Assembly: GCF_021919345.1 (NCBI RefSeq)
Contig: NZ_CP089293.1
Coordinates: forward strand, 620,001 to 684,000
Origin: Paenarthrobacter nicotinovorans
GTDB taxonomy: Bacteria > Actinomycetota > Actinomycetes > Actinomycetales > Micrococcaceae
Direction: 5' to 3'
Length of the DNA stretch: 64,000 bases
A model generated the notes under the pieces. It was not told the DNA's origin and searched no databases. It saw only the letters and a program-made list of their open reading frames with translations. Both the position numbers and the translations under genes were made by a program. Position 1 is the first letter of the stretch. Each line of letters begins with the position of its first letter. Positions 52,398-62,987 of this stretch are shown piece by piece.

Positions 52398-52569
52398 GTG
52401 AGTGAGGGTTGGGCGGATGGGGCGGTTTGGTGAGTGAGGGTTGGGCGGATGGGGTGGTTACGTGAGTGAGGGTTGGGCGGATGGGGCGGTTTGGTGAGTG
52501 AGGGTTGGGCGGATGGGGTGGTTACGTGAGTGAGGGTTGGGCGGATGGGGTGGTTACGTGAGTGAGGGT
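52398..52569. repeat. 32-bp-period tandem repeat array (iii)
   Basis: Five full units start at 52398, 52430, 52462, 52494 and 52526, with a partial sixth at 52558. Each opens GTGAGTGAGGGTTGGGCGG. Two tail variants (CGGTTTG = A, TGGTTAC = B) follow the order A-B-A-B-B. The last bases of unit 5 contain the TAA stop of the epimerase-like gene, and the partial unit encodes its C-terminal PSLT. Confidence 0.92.
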
Positions 52570-53468
52570 TTGGGGCGCCCTGTGGCGATCTCGTTGAGCG
52601 CACCGGCCAACGATGGGTATTCAAATGCGAACCCCGCGTCGAGCAGTTTCCGGGGCTCCACCCACCGGCTCTTCAGCACCAGCTCGGTCTGGGTCCGAAT
52701 GAGAACAGAGCCAGCCTCGAGCAGCCACGACGGCGTCGGGATGCCAAACGCAATACCAAGGCTCCGCCGAACCAGTGCCATCAGCTCCCGATTGTCCACC
52801 GGGTAGGGTGACGCTGCGTTGACCGGACCGGTCAGCTCAGGCCACTCGTGGAGAAACAACACTGTCCGGAACAGGTCCTCCACATGGATCCAGCTGAACT
52901 TCTGCGTTCCGGGCCCCATGTGCCCACCCAAACCCAGCCGCGCAAGGTTCCGGAAAGGAGGCATGACCCCGCCGCCGGGACCCAGCACGATCGCAATCCT
53001 GAGCGGAATCTTCCGGGTCTCCGGCACAACAGCCGACGCCAACTCGTCTTCCCATGCTCGGGCAACGTCTACGGAAAACCCGCTGCCCAGTTCGCCTGAG
53101 ATCTCTGACTGCGGACGGTCCTCGGCATGCCGATAAATGGTGCCGGTACTTGAGTTGATCCAGGTCCTGGGCGGCTCGTCACATGCAGCAACGGCCCGGC
53201 CCAAGGCCCGTGTGGTCAGAACCCTGGAGTCCAGGATTTCCTGACGGTGGCGCTCGTCGTAGCGGCAGTTCACGGATCGTCCGGCGAGGTTCACCAGAAG
53301 TTCGGCGCCGTCCAGCGCCTTGGTGATGGCGCCGTCGTCGTTCCATTGCGCGTCAGACGAAGGGCCGCGTCCAACCGTCCGCACCTGCCATCCGTCATCA
53401 GCAAACCGCCGTCGGAAGTAGCTGCCGATGAAGCCGTTCGCGCCCGCGATCACCACGGTCCGGGTCAT
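52554..53468 (-). CDS. TIGR01777-type NAD-dependent epimerase family protein
   Basis: A 304-residue short-chain-type Rossmann protein with VIAGANGFIGSYFRRRF (about 5-21), LLVNLAGRSV (about 57-66) and the C-terminal DUF1731-like end (EPRKLLDAGFAFEYPSLAGAL) that defines the SulA/YfcH-like group. The usual YxxxK is replaced, as in that group. Function unknown. It overlaps the downstream end of the TetR gene by one base, so the two are co-transcribed. Confidence 0.85.
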   Translation of the reverse strand: MTRTVVIAGANGFIGSYFRRRFADDGWQVRTVGRGPSSDAQWNDDGAITKALDGAELLVNLAGRSVNCRYDERHRQEILDSRVLTTRALGRAVAACDEPPRTWINSSTGTIYRHAEDRPQSEISGELGSGFSVDVARAWEDELASAVVPETRKIPLRIAIVLGPGGGVMPPFRNLARLGLGGHMGPGTQKFSWIHVEDLFRTVLFLHEWPELTGPVNAASPYPVDNRELMALVRRSLGIAFGIPTPSWLLEAGSVLIRTQTELVLKSRWVEPRKLLDAGFAFEYPSLAGALNEIATGRPKPSLT

Positions 53469-54130
53469 TACGAGTCCTCCTTCACGCTGCGGACGAGTCC
53501 CAGGACGTCGTCAAACACCTTGCTCACACCGGGAATTTTCGCGAGCGACAAACCACGAGCCACCAGCGGTGCCGCACCGTCGATCAGTTTTCGCGTGCGG
53601 CGTTGGCCCGCGGATTTGTCGTAAACCCAGAACAACGCGACGCCCATGTATGCCAGCCACAGCAATTCGGGCAGATCGGCGCGCAGTTTCTTAGCGACCG
53701 CGGGGGAGGAACCCTCGACGGCGGAACGGAAGATCGCGAGCGAAGCGTCGCGGGCGGCGGTGGACGCCTCGCCGAACGGGTTGACAGGCGACGTCGGCCG
53801 GATGGCAGTTGAGATGAAGTCGGAACCGAATTGGTGATACGGCGCCATGACATCGATGCCGGTGTGGAGGACCGCCTTGAGCCGGCCCGCGAGGTCTTGG
53901 GCATTTTCGAGTGCCAGCGCTGCGGCAACTGCATGCTCATCCTGTACCTGGATGTATAGCTCTTGGACCAGTTCATCCTTGGATGCGAAGTAGTAGTACG
54001 CATTGCCGACCGACACCCCGGCTTCCTGGGCGATGGCGCGCATGGTGGTTTTTTCAAAGCCGACCTCGCGGAACATCTTCAGCGCGACGTCGGCCACCAG
54101 TTGGCGGGTCTGCTCACTTTTCGCGGCCAT
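53468..54130 (-). CDS. TetR family regulator
   Basis: A 220-residue regulator with helix-turn-helix at about 10-55 (LVADVALKMFREVGFEKTTMRAIAQEAGVSVGNAYYYFASK) and a helical C-terminal domain. I chose the ATG at 54130; the longer frame to 54184 would cover the operator-like sequences. It probably represses itself and the epimerase-like gene through two TTGAAC-N2-GTTCA(A/G) sites just upstream. Confidence 0.9.
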   Translation of the reverse strand: MAAKSEQTRQLVADVALKMFREVGFEKTTMRAIAQEAGVSVGNAYYYFASKDELVQELYIQVQDEHAVAAALALENAQDLAGRLKAVLHTGIDVMAPYHQFGSDFISTAIRPTSPVNPFGEASTAARDASLAIFRSAVEGSSPAVAKKLRADLPELLWLAYMGVALFWVYDKSAGQRRTRKLIDGAAPLVARGLSLAKIPGVSKVFDDVLGLVRSVKEDS

Positions 54131-54151
54131 GCGGTGCTCCTGACGGAAATT

Positions 54152-54165
54152 TTGAACGTGTTCAG
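54152..54165. promoter_or_regulatory. putative TetR operator 1
   Basis: TTGAAC-GT-GTTCAG, two 6-bp half-sites (one mismatch) around GT, 22 bp upstream of the TetR start. It is repeated almost exactly 35 bp further upstream. Confidence 0.65.
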
Positions 54166-54186
54166 AAATGAGTATGGCACACATTC

Positions 54187-54200
54187 TTGAACGTGTTCAA
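54187..54200. promoter_or_regulatory. putative TetR operator 2
   Basis: TTGAAC-GT-GTTCAA, a perfect inverted repeat of 6-bp half-sites around GT. Having two copies in the TetR promoter favours autoregulation. Confidence 0.7.
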
Positions 54201-54227
54201 AAGATGAGGGGGTGTGGGGTGTGGGAT

Positions 54228-54355
54228 GTGAGGGAGGGTTTGGTTGAAGGGGGTGGGGTGTGAGGGAGGGTTTGGTTGAAGGGGGTGGGGTGTGAGGGAG
54301 GGTTTGGTTGAAGGGGGTGGGGTGTGAGGGAGGGTTTGGTTGAAGGGGGTGGGAG
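54228..54355. repeat. 32-bp-period tandem repeat array (iv)
   Basis: Four units start at 54228, 54260, 54292 and 54324, each GTGAGGGAGGGTTTGGTTGA plus a GGGGGTGGGGT tail; all are identical except the end of the last. It matches the array (iii) unit at 21 of 32 positions and has the same period. Confidence 0.92.
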
Positions 54356-54457
54356 AATGGTGGAGGTGCCGGCTGCATGCCCCACCACCCCAGTGCTAAT
54401 ACAGCGGGGCTCCTCGGAACAGGATGCCTGCGCGAACCACTACGAAATGGATGACCC

Positions 54458-55162
54458 ATGCCCTCGCCCTCCGGCTCCAGCACGCTGAGCAAGCCTGCAC
54501 CCCGCTTCGCCTCGATCGGATCACCGTACTTCGGCATCATGCTTGCCGTCATGGCCGTGGTGCTGATCCTGTCCAATATCGGCGCCTCGAAGGGTGTGGT
54601 GCTCGGACCGATCATCACCGATGGCGGGTTCTTCCTGTTCCCGCTGGCCTACATCCTGGGCGATGTCATGAGCGAGGTCTACGGCTTCAAAGTGGCACGC
54701 AAGGCCATCATCACTTCCTTTGCCCTCTCGGTGTTCGCATCCCTCTGCTACTGGGTGATCATCATTCTTCCCGGCTTCAACGACGACTACGGAACCGCCA
54801 AGCAGGCCGCCATCGAGGGCGCCCTCGGTCCCGTGCCGCAGATCGTGCTCGCGTCGCTGCTTGCGTTCCTGGCCGGCCAGACCATCAACTCGTGGATCCT
54901 TGTGAAGATGAAGGCACGCACGGGTGAGAAGAGCCTGTGGGCCCGCCTCATGGGCTCCTCGGTGGTGGGCGAGTTCGTGGACACCCTGATTTTCTGCAGC
55001 ATCGCGGCGTCGGTCATCGGCATCACCGACGCCGGCTCGTTCGTCAACTACGTCCTGGTGGGCTTCGTCTACAAGACCGCCGTGGAGTTCCTGTTCGTGC
55101 CGGTCACCGTGCTGGTTGTCGGCTGGATCAAGAAGCGCGAGCCGAGCTACGGAGTTAGCTGA
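54458..55162 (+). CDS. yhhQ: queuosine precursor transporter (YhhQ/VUT family)
   Basis: A 234-residue membrane protein with about six helices. Family features are LSNIGASKG (about 28-36), ILGDVMSEVYGFKVARKAI (about 66-84), WILVKMKARTGEKSLWARLMGSSVVGE (about 148-174) and D-T-L-I-F. It imports preQ0, preQ1 or queuine for tRNA modification. The tgt gene lies 1.3 kb downstream on the other strand. The ATG at 54458 lacks a strong ribosome-binding site. Confidence 0.88.
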   Translation: MPSPSGSSTLSKPAPRFASIGSPYFGIMLAVMAVVLILSNIGASKGVVLGPIITDGGFFLFPLAYILGDVMSEVYGFKVARKAIITSFALSVFASLCYWVIIILPGFNDDYGTAKQAAIEGALGPVPQIVLASLLAFLAGQTINSWILVKMKARTGEKSLWARLMGSSVVGEFVDTLIFCSIAASVIGITDAGSFVNYVLVGFVYKTAVEFLFVPVTVLVVGWIKKREPSYGVS

Positions 55163-55197
55163 GTTCGCCGGAACAGCGCTGCGGACGCTGGGGCTGC

Positions 55198-55229
55198 GCG
55201 AGATCGCCGGACACGAGCGGCGATCTCGC
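55198..55229. repeat. GCGAGATCGCC inverted repeat 3' of the transporter gene
   Basis: Perfect 11-bp arms GCGAGATCGCC (55198-55208) and GGCGATCTCGC (55219-55229) with a 10-nt loop, 35 bp after the stop. Further GATCTCGC half-copies lie at 55259-55266 and near 56400, on either side of the next gene. It may serve as a terminator, though there is no T-run. Confidence 0.55.
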
Positions 55230-55305
55230 ACAGATCCCGCTTCCCGCGCAGTCCAAACGATCTCGCGAACCAGCACGACGGCGGTCCTCGCGGCCGGCGT
55301 TGAGC

Positions 55306-56235
55306 TCACCGACGGAGGGCTTTCAGGACGCGCGCTTTGAACTCCTGCTCCTGAAACAGGTCCCGCCACTCCACCCGGATAAAGAACCAGCCGTCCTCAA
55401 CGAGTGCTTTCTCCCGGCGTCGTTCCTCAAAGATCACCCGATCCGTACGGGCGTACTTGAAGTACTTCACCTCTCCGTCGAACTGCAGGGCCACCTTCTC
55501 CTTCTTCCACGCAAAGTCCATCCGGTAGCGGCCCATCCGGCTTTGCACCTCTACCTGCGACTCGGGCATCGGCAACTTGAGCCGCTGGAGGAGATCACGG
55601 CACAGCGTCTCACCTGCGGATTCGGAGGCGGGGTCAGCATTGGCCAAGCATCTCCGCAGGGTCGTGACTCCTCGGCGTCCCGTTGAGGCACCGGCGCACG
55701 CCATCATGAGAAGCCTGTCGGCTCCGAGCCGAAGCGCATGATCCATGATGATCAGGGCCTGCGGGTAGCTCAGGGTCATGGCACAGTCCACCACCGTTCG
55801 TTCCAGGTCCGTTACGGGTAGGTACTCCACGGTGACGATCTGGGAGGCCGGCAACCGCAGCCTGTGGCCGCGGACGTCCTTGCCAAGCCGGCCGCTGGAG
55901 GGGTTGGTGGGAAGAATGACATGGATCAGCTGGTCCACGTTCCATAGGAACAAGCCGTGCAGGCGGGCCGCGGAAGTATGGCTGTAGACGAAGTCCCCTT
56001 TGGACGTGACGAGCGTTCCGTGAGCATGCGCGTGAATCAGTTGTTTACCGCGGGCGTCGACGGGCTGTTTGTCCCACGCCGCCTTTCGGACGTAGCATCC
56101 CTGGCGTACACGGAGAAGCTCACCCTTCCGGACCAATCCGGCGATTGCGCGTGAACCAAGTCCCAGTTCGTTGAGTTGCTGTGTGCGCCACAGTGTTCCC
56201 AGCTGGGGGAGGGTCGGCATAAGTTTCTGGCTCAT
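55306..56235 (-). CDS. AbiEi-like / DUF559-type protein of unknown function
   Basis: A 309-residue protein. The N-terminal part (about 10-55, winged-helix pattern LGLGSRAIAGLVRKGELLRVRQGCYV) resembles the AbiEi antitoxin N-domain. The C-terminal part (VALQFDGEVKYFK at about 250-262, then ERRREKALVEDGWFFIRVEWRDL) resembles very-short-patch/DUF559 endonuclease-like folds with a D-x-E-x-K-like core. Such fusions are common, usually single-copy, actinobacterial proteins without a cognate toxin. No AbiEii partner lies next to it, so a toxin-antitoxin role is doubtful. Confidence 0.65.
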   Translation of the reverse strand: MSQKLMPTLPQLGTLWRTQQLNELGLGSRAIAGLVRKGELLRVRQGCYVRKAAWDKQPVDARGKQLIHAHAHGTLVTSKGDFVYSHTSAARLHGLFLWNVDQLIHVILPTNPSSGRLGKDVRGHRLRLPASQIVTVEYLPVTDLERTVVDCAMTLSYPQALIIMDHALRLGADRLLMMACAGASTGRRGVTTLRRCLANADPASESAGETLCRDLLQRLKLPMPESQVEVQSRMGRYRMDFAWKKEKVALQFDGEVKYFKYARTDRVIFEERRREKALVEDGWFFIRVEWRDLFQEQEFKARVLKALRR

Positions 56236-56463
56236 GTAACCAGCCTTGGCTGCGCGTCCGCCCCAAGACAGCCCCTGCTGCCGCTATGTGGAAAACGCTT
56301 GAGATCGCTGTAGTCATGCCGACGACGCGGGAGCTGTGCGAGGTCGCGGCTCAGCTCCAGCGATTTGGAACCGGACTAGCGATTTGGCACCGGACCCGCG
56401 ATCTCGGCGCGCCAGCGGGAGCGCGCCAGCGGGCGTCGGGCCGGGAGCGAGCGCAACCCCGGC

Positions 56464-58532
<2,069 letters not shown>

Positions 58533-58593
58533 GGCCCCGAATCTACCGCCGTTGGCGCCCACATAACAGGTCTTGAATTTCCCGGAAAACGGC

Positions 58594-59628
58594 TTAGGCG
58601 CGGACCGATTCCAGTTCGTTTGCGATCCTTCGGGCCAGCTCGTCCTCGCCAATGGTCTTGGACCCGCCGTGGGCGCGCAGGAACATCAGCGCTTCGAGGC
58701 GCAGGAAGCGCCATTCGCGTTCGGCTTCGTGGTTGCCGTTGTCGATCGCGCGGAAGATTTCCTTGTCATAAAGGTTGGGTTCGTTGAGCGAGCGCTGCCG
58801 CACCCTGGCGTTGATCCGGGCCTTGAACGGGTCCTCTTCCTGGGACTCCGGTGCCCGGAGCAGCTTCTCGTAGACGGCGGCGCGTTCAGTCTGGCCGGCC
58901 TCGCGGCAGATGAAACTGGACAACGCCAAAGCACGCTCGATCGACGCCCACCGGTCCAGGTTTCCATCGAACGGCAGAACGTTCAGCAGATCCGCGACCT
59001 CCAAAGCGTGGTCCGGATCCCGCAGCACAATGCACAGATCGAATGCGAGGTTGCTGAGGTCCCGGAGGCAGCTTCCGGATTTGGTGTTGATGCCCTTCGC
59101 GAGCCGGTCTGCGAGCACTTGCACGCCGTTTTTGCCCTTGTGGTTGGCCGCGGCGGCGCTCACCACAGCTTCCGGGGTTCCTTCGGGTTCGGGAATGAGC
59201 GCGAGTTCTTCAGCACTCGGTCCGGTGTAGGCGGGCGGCGTTTCCGGCCGTGGAGGCACGACGACGGCGGGTCCGGCGGGAGCATCGGCGTCGGCTTCGG
59301 AGGAGGTGCTGGAGTCCGTGGTGCTGGAGTCGGCGGTGCCGGAGTCGGGCCCGGGCGAGTCGGCCGTGCCGGCGTCGCCGGCGTCCGCGCCTGAGTCGGC
59401 CGGAGCCCCGTCACCCACAGGAACACTGGACGCGACAGCGATCCGCACCGTGCCGCCGTCGTCCATTGCCAGGCGCAGCAAAGCGGCAACGCCGTAGTCA
59501 TCGTTTTCGACGTCGATACTGACGATTTCCTGGGCCGGCCCGTCACCGGGCGGGAACACAAAGTCCCCGGGCCGCAGGTCCCCAGCCTGCTTCTCTCTGT
59601 ACTGCTGTGTGGCTGGGCTGTGAGTCAT
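58594..59628 (-). CDS. two-domain protein of unknown function with an Asp/Ser/Thr-rich linker
   Basis: A 344-residue protein. A short N-terminal beta domain (AGDLRPGDFVFPPGDG...AALLRLAMDDGG, about 15-66) is followed by a low-complexity linker with SGADAGDAGTADSPGPDS-type repeats (about 75-130). A helical C-terminal domain (about 160-344) is built of repeat-like hairpins (LAFDLCIVLRDPDHALEVADLL; ERALALSSFICREAGQTERAAVYEKLL) and looks TPR-like. No recognised function. No membrane segment or signal. Confidence 0.75.
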   Translation of the reverse strand: MTHSPATQQYREKQAGDLRPGDFVFPPGDGPAQEIVSIDVENDDYGVAALLRLAMDDGGTVRIAVASSVPVGDGAPADSGADAGDAGTADSPGPDSGTADSSTTDSSTSSEADADAPAGPAVVVPPRPETPPAYTGPSAEELALIPEPEGTPEAVVSAAAANHKGKNGVQVLADRLAKGINTKSGSCLRDLSNLAFDLCIVLRDPDHALEVADLLNVLPFDGNLDRWASIERALALSSFICREAGQTERAAVYEKLLRAPESQEEDPFKARINARVRQRSLNEPNLYDKEIFRAIDNGNHEAEREWRFLRLEALMFLRAHGGSKTIGEDELARRIANELESVRA

Positions 59629-59701
59629 CGGAAGTCCTTTGGTTCTCTTGGGGTCCGCCGTCCAGTCTACAAAGACGCGCTGCTGCCGGGGCCGGGACCC
59701 G

Positions 59702-60241
59702 CTAGAGGATCACGCCCGAGAATGCCAAAGCCTGCCGCACGAGGTTGCCCCGGCCGCCGTCGAATTCCTGCTGGACGTTCTCGCTCAGCACTTCCTGCGG
59801 CGTCATCCAGGTCAGTTCCAGGGCGTCCTGGCGCGGATCGCATTCTCCGGTCACCGGAATGACATAGGCGAGGGAAACCGCGTGCTGGCGGTCGTCCGTG
59901 AAGCCTGTCTGGGACGGCGCCGGGAAGTATTCGGCCACGGTGAAGGGAACGGGGCTGATGGGCAGTTGCGGGAAGGCCAGGGGACCGAGGTCCTTTTCCA
60001 TGTGCCGTAGAAGCGCCGCGCGGATGGTTTCGCGGTAGAGGACGCGGCCGGAGACGAGATAGCGCACCATGTTGCCGTCGGCGTCGCCTTGCAGGAGCGT
60101 GCCAACCTCGTTCACGTATCCGAGCGGATCCAGCCGGACGGGGACGGCCTCCACGTAGACCATGGGGAGGCGGCCGCGGGCTTCGAAGAGGTCCTCATCA
60201 GAAAGCCAGCCTGGATACGGGTCCGGTGTACGTACGCTCAT
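59702..60241 (-). CDS. NUDIX-like protein of the DUF4916 type
   Basis: A 179-residue protein. MVYVEAVPVRLDPLG, then VLYRETIRAALLRHMEKDLGP (a degenerate NUDIX box region) and a C-terminal ELTWMTPQEVLSENVQ fit the actinobacterial NUDIX-hydrolase-family proteins annotated DUF4916. The full GX5EX7REUXEEXGU box is not conserved, so hydrolase activity is doubtful. GTACGTACAC-rich sequence lies just upstream of the ATG. Confidence 0.7.
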   Translation of the reverse strand: MSVRTPDPYPGWLSDEDLFEARGRLPMVYVEAVPVRLDPLGYVNEVGTLLQGDADGNMVRYLVSGRVLYRETIRAALLRHMEKDLGPLAFPQLPISPVPFTVAEYFPAPSQTGFTDDRQHAVSLAYVIPVTGECDPRQDALELTWMTPQEVLSENVQQEFDGGRGNLVRQALAFSGVIL

Positions 60242-60319
60242 GGTTAAGTTCTACCGCATCCCCGGCCGAAGTTCCGTGGAGGCATTCCGGTTGCCGGGGC
60301 CGTTACGCTCTCGGCTGTA

Positions 60320-61033
60320 TTACGGATGGGAGCCGGGGGCCTTCTCCACCACAATCGACGCCGGCGCGGAACCGCCCACGGCATCCGGATTGGCCACGTA
60401 CAGGACGTCCTCGCTGATCCTCGCCTCGATGTCCGCTGCCTTCAGCCGTCCCAGCAAGGATTCCAGGTCGCCGTCGTATTCGAACGCGAGGTCGCCGTTG
60501 GTGCTGTCCGCGCCGTGGATTACCCGCAGGACGCCGCCGTTCTTCGTGGTGAAGGAGGCCGATTCGTCGTCGTCGGCGCGTGGGCGTGCGCCGATGTTCC
60601 GGAGGTCGACGGCGGCCAGGGCCACCAGCGGGCTGACCCAGGTCGCCACGACAGTGAGGGCGGGATCAGCGTCGGCGGACGTGGCCCAGGAGCCATCAGC
60701 GGCACGCGTGGCCGGGAAGGCGAAGAACTCGAATCCGTCGTCCGAGGAGATCCGGACGGCAGGCCCGTCGGGGCCATGGTGGACTTCGGCCTGCGTGCCG
60801 TCGTCGTCGGTACGCCGCGCGAACTCTTCCAAATCTCCTGCCTCGACGCTGAAGACCGTGCTGCCATCCAGGGGGTGTCCGTGCTCCACACGCCCCAGGG
60901 CGACGCGCCCGGAACCGGCGTCGAACTCCAACCAGTCACCGTCCTCGACGGTCACCACCAAACCCAGGGCCCGCATGAGTACGGACCACTGTTCCGGACG
61001 GGACGTGTAATGGATGGGGCGTGCGCGCAACAT
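60320..61033 (-). CDS. VOC/glyoxalase-like protein of unknown function
   Basis: A 237-residue protein with two beta-alpha-beta-beta-like halves (RPEQWSVLMRALGLVVTVEDGDWLEFDAGSGRVAL; then a second half with AFEYDGDLESLLGRLKAADIEARI), suggestive of the VOC fold. GGAGGACCA precedes the ATG at 61033. No metal-site pattern is obvious. A much longer frame running through the convergent YdeI gene is rejected. Confidence 0.65.
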   Translation of the reverse strand: MLRARPIHYTSRPEQWSVLMRALGLVVTVEDGDWLEFDAGSGRVALGRVEHGHPLDGSTVFSVEAGDLEEFARRTDDDGTQAEVHHGPDGPAVRISSDDGFEFFAFPATRAADGSWATSADADPALTVVATWVSPLVALAAVDLRNIGARPRADDDESASFTTKNGGVLRVIHGADSTNGDLAFEYDGDLESLLGRLKAADIEARISEDVLYVANPDAVGGSAPASIVVEKAPGSHP

Positions 61034-61117
61034 TGGTCCTCCAGGTTCTGGGCGTCGTTCCAAGCCTATTCCGCGTGCCCGTATCGGGTCCCGCCCTTTC
61101 ACCAGCAGAATGGGACC

Positions 61118-61732
61118 ATGCCCATTGAGCTTGAGGAATTGGTAGTCAAAGACGGCACGGCCTGGCGCGCCTGGCTGGCTGAACACGCAGCAGAGAGCCC
61201 TGGCGTGTGGTTGATCCTGCACAAAAAGGGCGGCAACGTCACGGAACTGGACTACGACGCCGCCCTGGACGAGGCCCTGTGTTTCGGTTGGATCGACGGG
61301 CAGTCCAGGAGCCGGGACGCCGAAAGCTACTTCCAGCGCATGACCCCGCGGGGTCGCCGCAGCATCTGGTCCGCGCGGAATGTGGGCCATATTGCCCGGC
61401 TCGAAGCCGAGGGCAGGATGACCGACGCCGGCCGCGCGGCCGTCGACGCTGCGAAAGCCGACGGCCGCTGGGAGGCTGCCTACGCCGGCCCTGCCGACTC
61501 CGTGGTTCCGGACGACCTCGCCGCTGCCATCGCCGCTGTTCCTGAGGCGCAGGCCATGTTCGACGTCCTCACGTCCCAGAACCGCTTCGCCCTGGTCCAC
61601 CGCACCAACCTGGTCAAGCGGGCCGATACCCGGGCGCGCAAAATCGCCGGGTTCGTGGAGATGCTGTCCCGCCACGAAACGCCTTATCCGCAAAAGAAAC
61701 AGCCCGCCACACCCCCGAAACCCGCCGGCTAA
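61118..61732 (+). CDS. YdeI/OmpD-associated family protein
   Basis: A 204-residue protein with the family landmarks GVWLILHKKGG (about 27-37), YDAALDEALCFGWIDGQ (about 45-61), YFQRMTPRGRRSIWSARN (about 69-86) and the basic C-terminus. Members are cytoplasmic and linked loosely to bacteriocin or stress protection. It is convergent with, and overlaps by 4 bp, the GH76-like gene. Confidence 0.85.
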   Translation: MPIELEELVVKDGTAWRAWLAEHAAESPGVWLILHKKGGNVTELDYDAALDEALCFGWIDGQSRSRDAESYFQRMTPRGRRSIWSARNVGHIARLEAEGRMTDAGRAAVDAAKADGRWEAAYAGPADSVVPDDLAAAIAAVPEAQAMFDVLTSQNRFALVHRTNLVKRADTRARKIAGFVEMLSRHETPYPQKKQPATPPKPAG

Positions 61733-62895
61733 AGCGTGGCGGCGGCCTCGAAAGTCATCCAGGCCTGGAGTTGGGTGGAAAGTTCGACGCCGGCACCCGC
61801 CGGATAGGTCTCGGTCGCCGGACTCAGGGGGTTGGGGGAGAAGAGCAACGGAGTGTGTCCTGTCGGCGTGCCGCGCACCAATTCCGGTGCTTCACGGCGG
61901 CCTGTCCAAAAGGCCCCGGCGGTGGCGAGGACCAGTTCGCGGGCAACCGTGCGCGCCTCCAAGGGAAGCCGTTCGTCCCGTCCCGCCAAAGCGAGGTAGC
62001 GGACCAGGATCCCGGTGAACAGGCCGCCGTCGCCGGTTCCATCGCCTCGGATCACCCGGGTGCCGGGAACCGTCAACTCCCGGTCAGTGGCCGCCACCAG
62101 CTGCGCTGCCCGTTCAAGGTTGTCCGGGCCGCCGAGTTCCAGCAGCGCCCCAAGAACCGGGCCTTGGTTGTAGGTGTACACGGCTTCCTCCAGGACGGGT
62201 TCACCGTTCCTGATCCGGATCCCGTCCTGATAAACGCCGCGTTCGGGATGAAGCAGCCTGGAATTGAGCCATCCCACCAGGGCCTGTGCCCGCTCGCGGC
62301 GGCCGGTCCGGGCGAAATACAGGGCCACGGGTGCGGTAGCAGGAGTGTTCTTGAAGTCCCTCTTGGTACTCCAGAACGTCCCGCCGCCCAGATCGTCAGT
62401 GGACGCAGAATCGAACTGCAGCGTCAACCGTTTTTGGATGTACGCGTTGCGTCGGCGCCCCGGTTTCCGGGTCTCCTCCGCGAGCCTTTCGAGCCTGAGC
62501 GTTGAGAGGGCGAGCCATGCCATGTCGTCGTAGTAGTGGTTCTCGAACCTGAACAGGTTCCTTAGCCGGATAGTGGTGACCAGCCGGGAAGCGAGCCTTC
62601 CGGCGCTCGGGCGGGACCCGCCGTCGAACCTTGTTTTCCTGGCGAGCTCCCGGCGACCCGTGTCCACCAGGCAATCCACATAATGTGCCTGCCACCAGTA
62701 GTGCCAGGGGCCCAGCAGGCTGCGGAGCGTGTTCCCCGGGATCCTGATGGCGCCGATGTGCGTGCCGGGCAGGAAGAGCAGCCGCCGCCCGAAGCTGCGG
62801 GTCACGGAACGGGCTGCCTGGTCGGCGCGGCCGGCCCAATCGGCATCATCCGGGGTGGGGAGCGGTTGGTTGTCGAGGGCATCGTGCACGGGCAT
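61729..62895 (-). CDS. glycoside hydrolase family 76-like protein
   Basis: A 388-residue (alpha/alpha)6-type protein without a signal peptide. The conserved YYDDMAWLAL (about 121-130) carries the adjacent Asp pair that is catalytic in GH76 alpha-1,6-mannanases. TYNQGPVLGALLEL (about 246-259) is another family block. GH76 enzymes process mannan or mannosylated wall polymers, but actinobacterial cytoplasmic members are uncharacterised. GTG/ATG choices near 62895 do not change the domain. Confidence 0.8.
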   Translation of the reverse strand: MPVHDALDNQPLPTPDDADWAGRADQAARSVTRSFGRRLLFLPGTHIGAIRIPGNTLRSLLGPWHYWWQAHYVDCLVDTGRRELARKTRFDGGSRPSAGRLASRLVTTIRLRNLFRFENHYYDDMAWLALSTLRLERLAEETRKPGRRRNAYIQKRLTLQFDSASTDDLGGGTFWSTKRDFKNTPATAPVALYFARTGRRERAQALVGWLNSRLLHPERGVYQDGIRIRNGEPVLEEAVYTYNQGPVLGALLELGGPDNLERAAQLVAATDRELTVPGTRVIRGDGTGDGGLFTGILVRYLALAGRDERLPLEARTVARELVLATAGAFWTGRREAPELVRGTPTGHTPLLFSPNPLSPATETYPAGAGVELSTQLQAWMTFEAAATL

Positions 62896-62987
62896 GGGAA
62901 CAGCCTATCCGGGGACCGGGCGTGCACTGGCTCACAATTCCAGTTAACATGCATTAACGGATTTGGGTTCTGCATCAAGGAGGATGG

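Larger units (their letters stand above)
54131..54457. promoter_or_regulatory. divergent region between TetR and the queuosine-precursor transporter
   Basis: 327 bp. From left to right it holds two TetR-like operators (54152-54200), repeat array (iv) (54228-54355) and about 100 bp of leader for the plus-strand transporter. That leader contains a CCCC-N14-GGGG-type hairpin near 54388-54409. No preQ1 riboswitch fold is visible. Confidence 0.55.

Noticed and set aside
52398..52569. Regular 32-bp repeats resembling a CRISPR array
   Set aside because: The units abut directly with no unique spacers, the tails alternate between two sequences, and there are no cas genes nearby.
54380..54457. Possible preQ1 riboswitch before the queuosine transporter
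   Set aside because: I see a simple CCCC/GGGG hairpin but not the A-rich tail or pseudoknot elements of preQ1 aptamers.
55306..56235. AbiE-type toxin-antitoxin system
   Set aside because: Only an AbiEi-like N-domain is present, fused to a DUF559-like part, and no AbiEii nucleotidyltransferase gene is adjacent.
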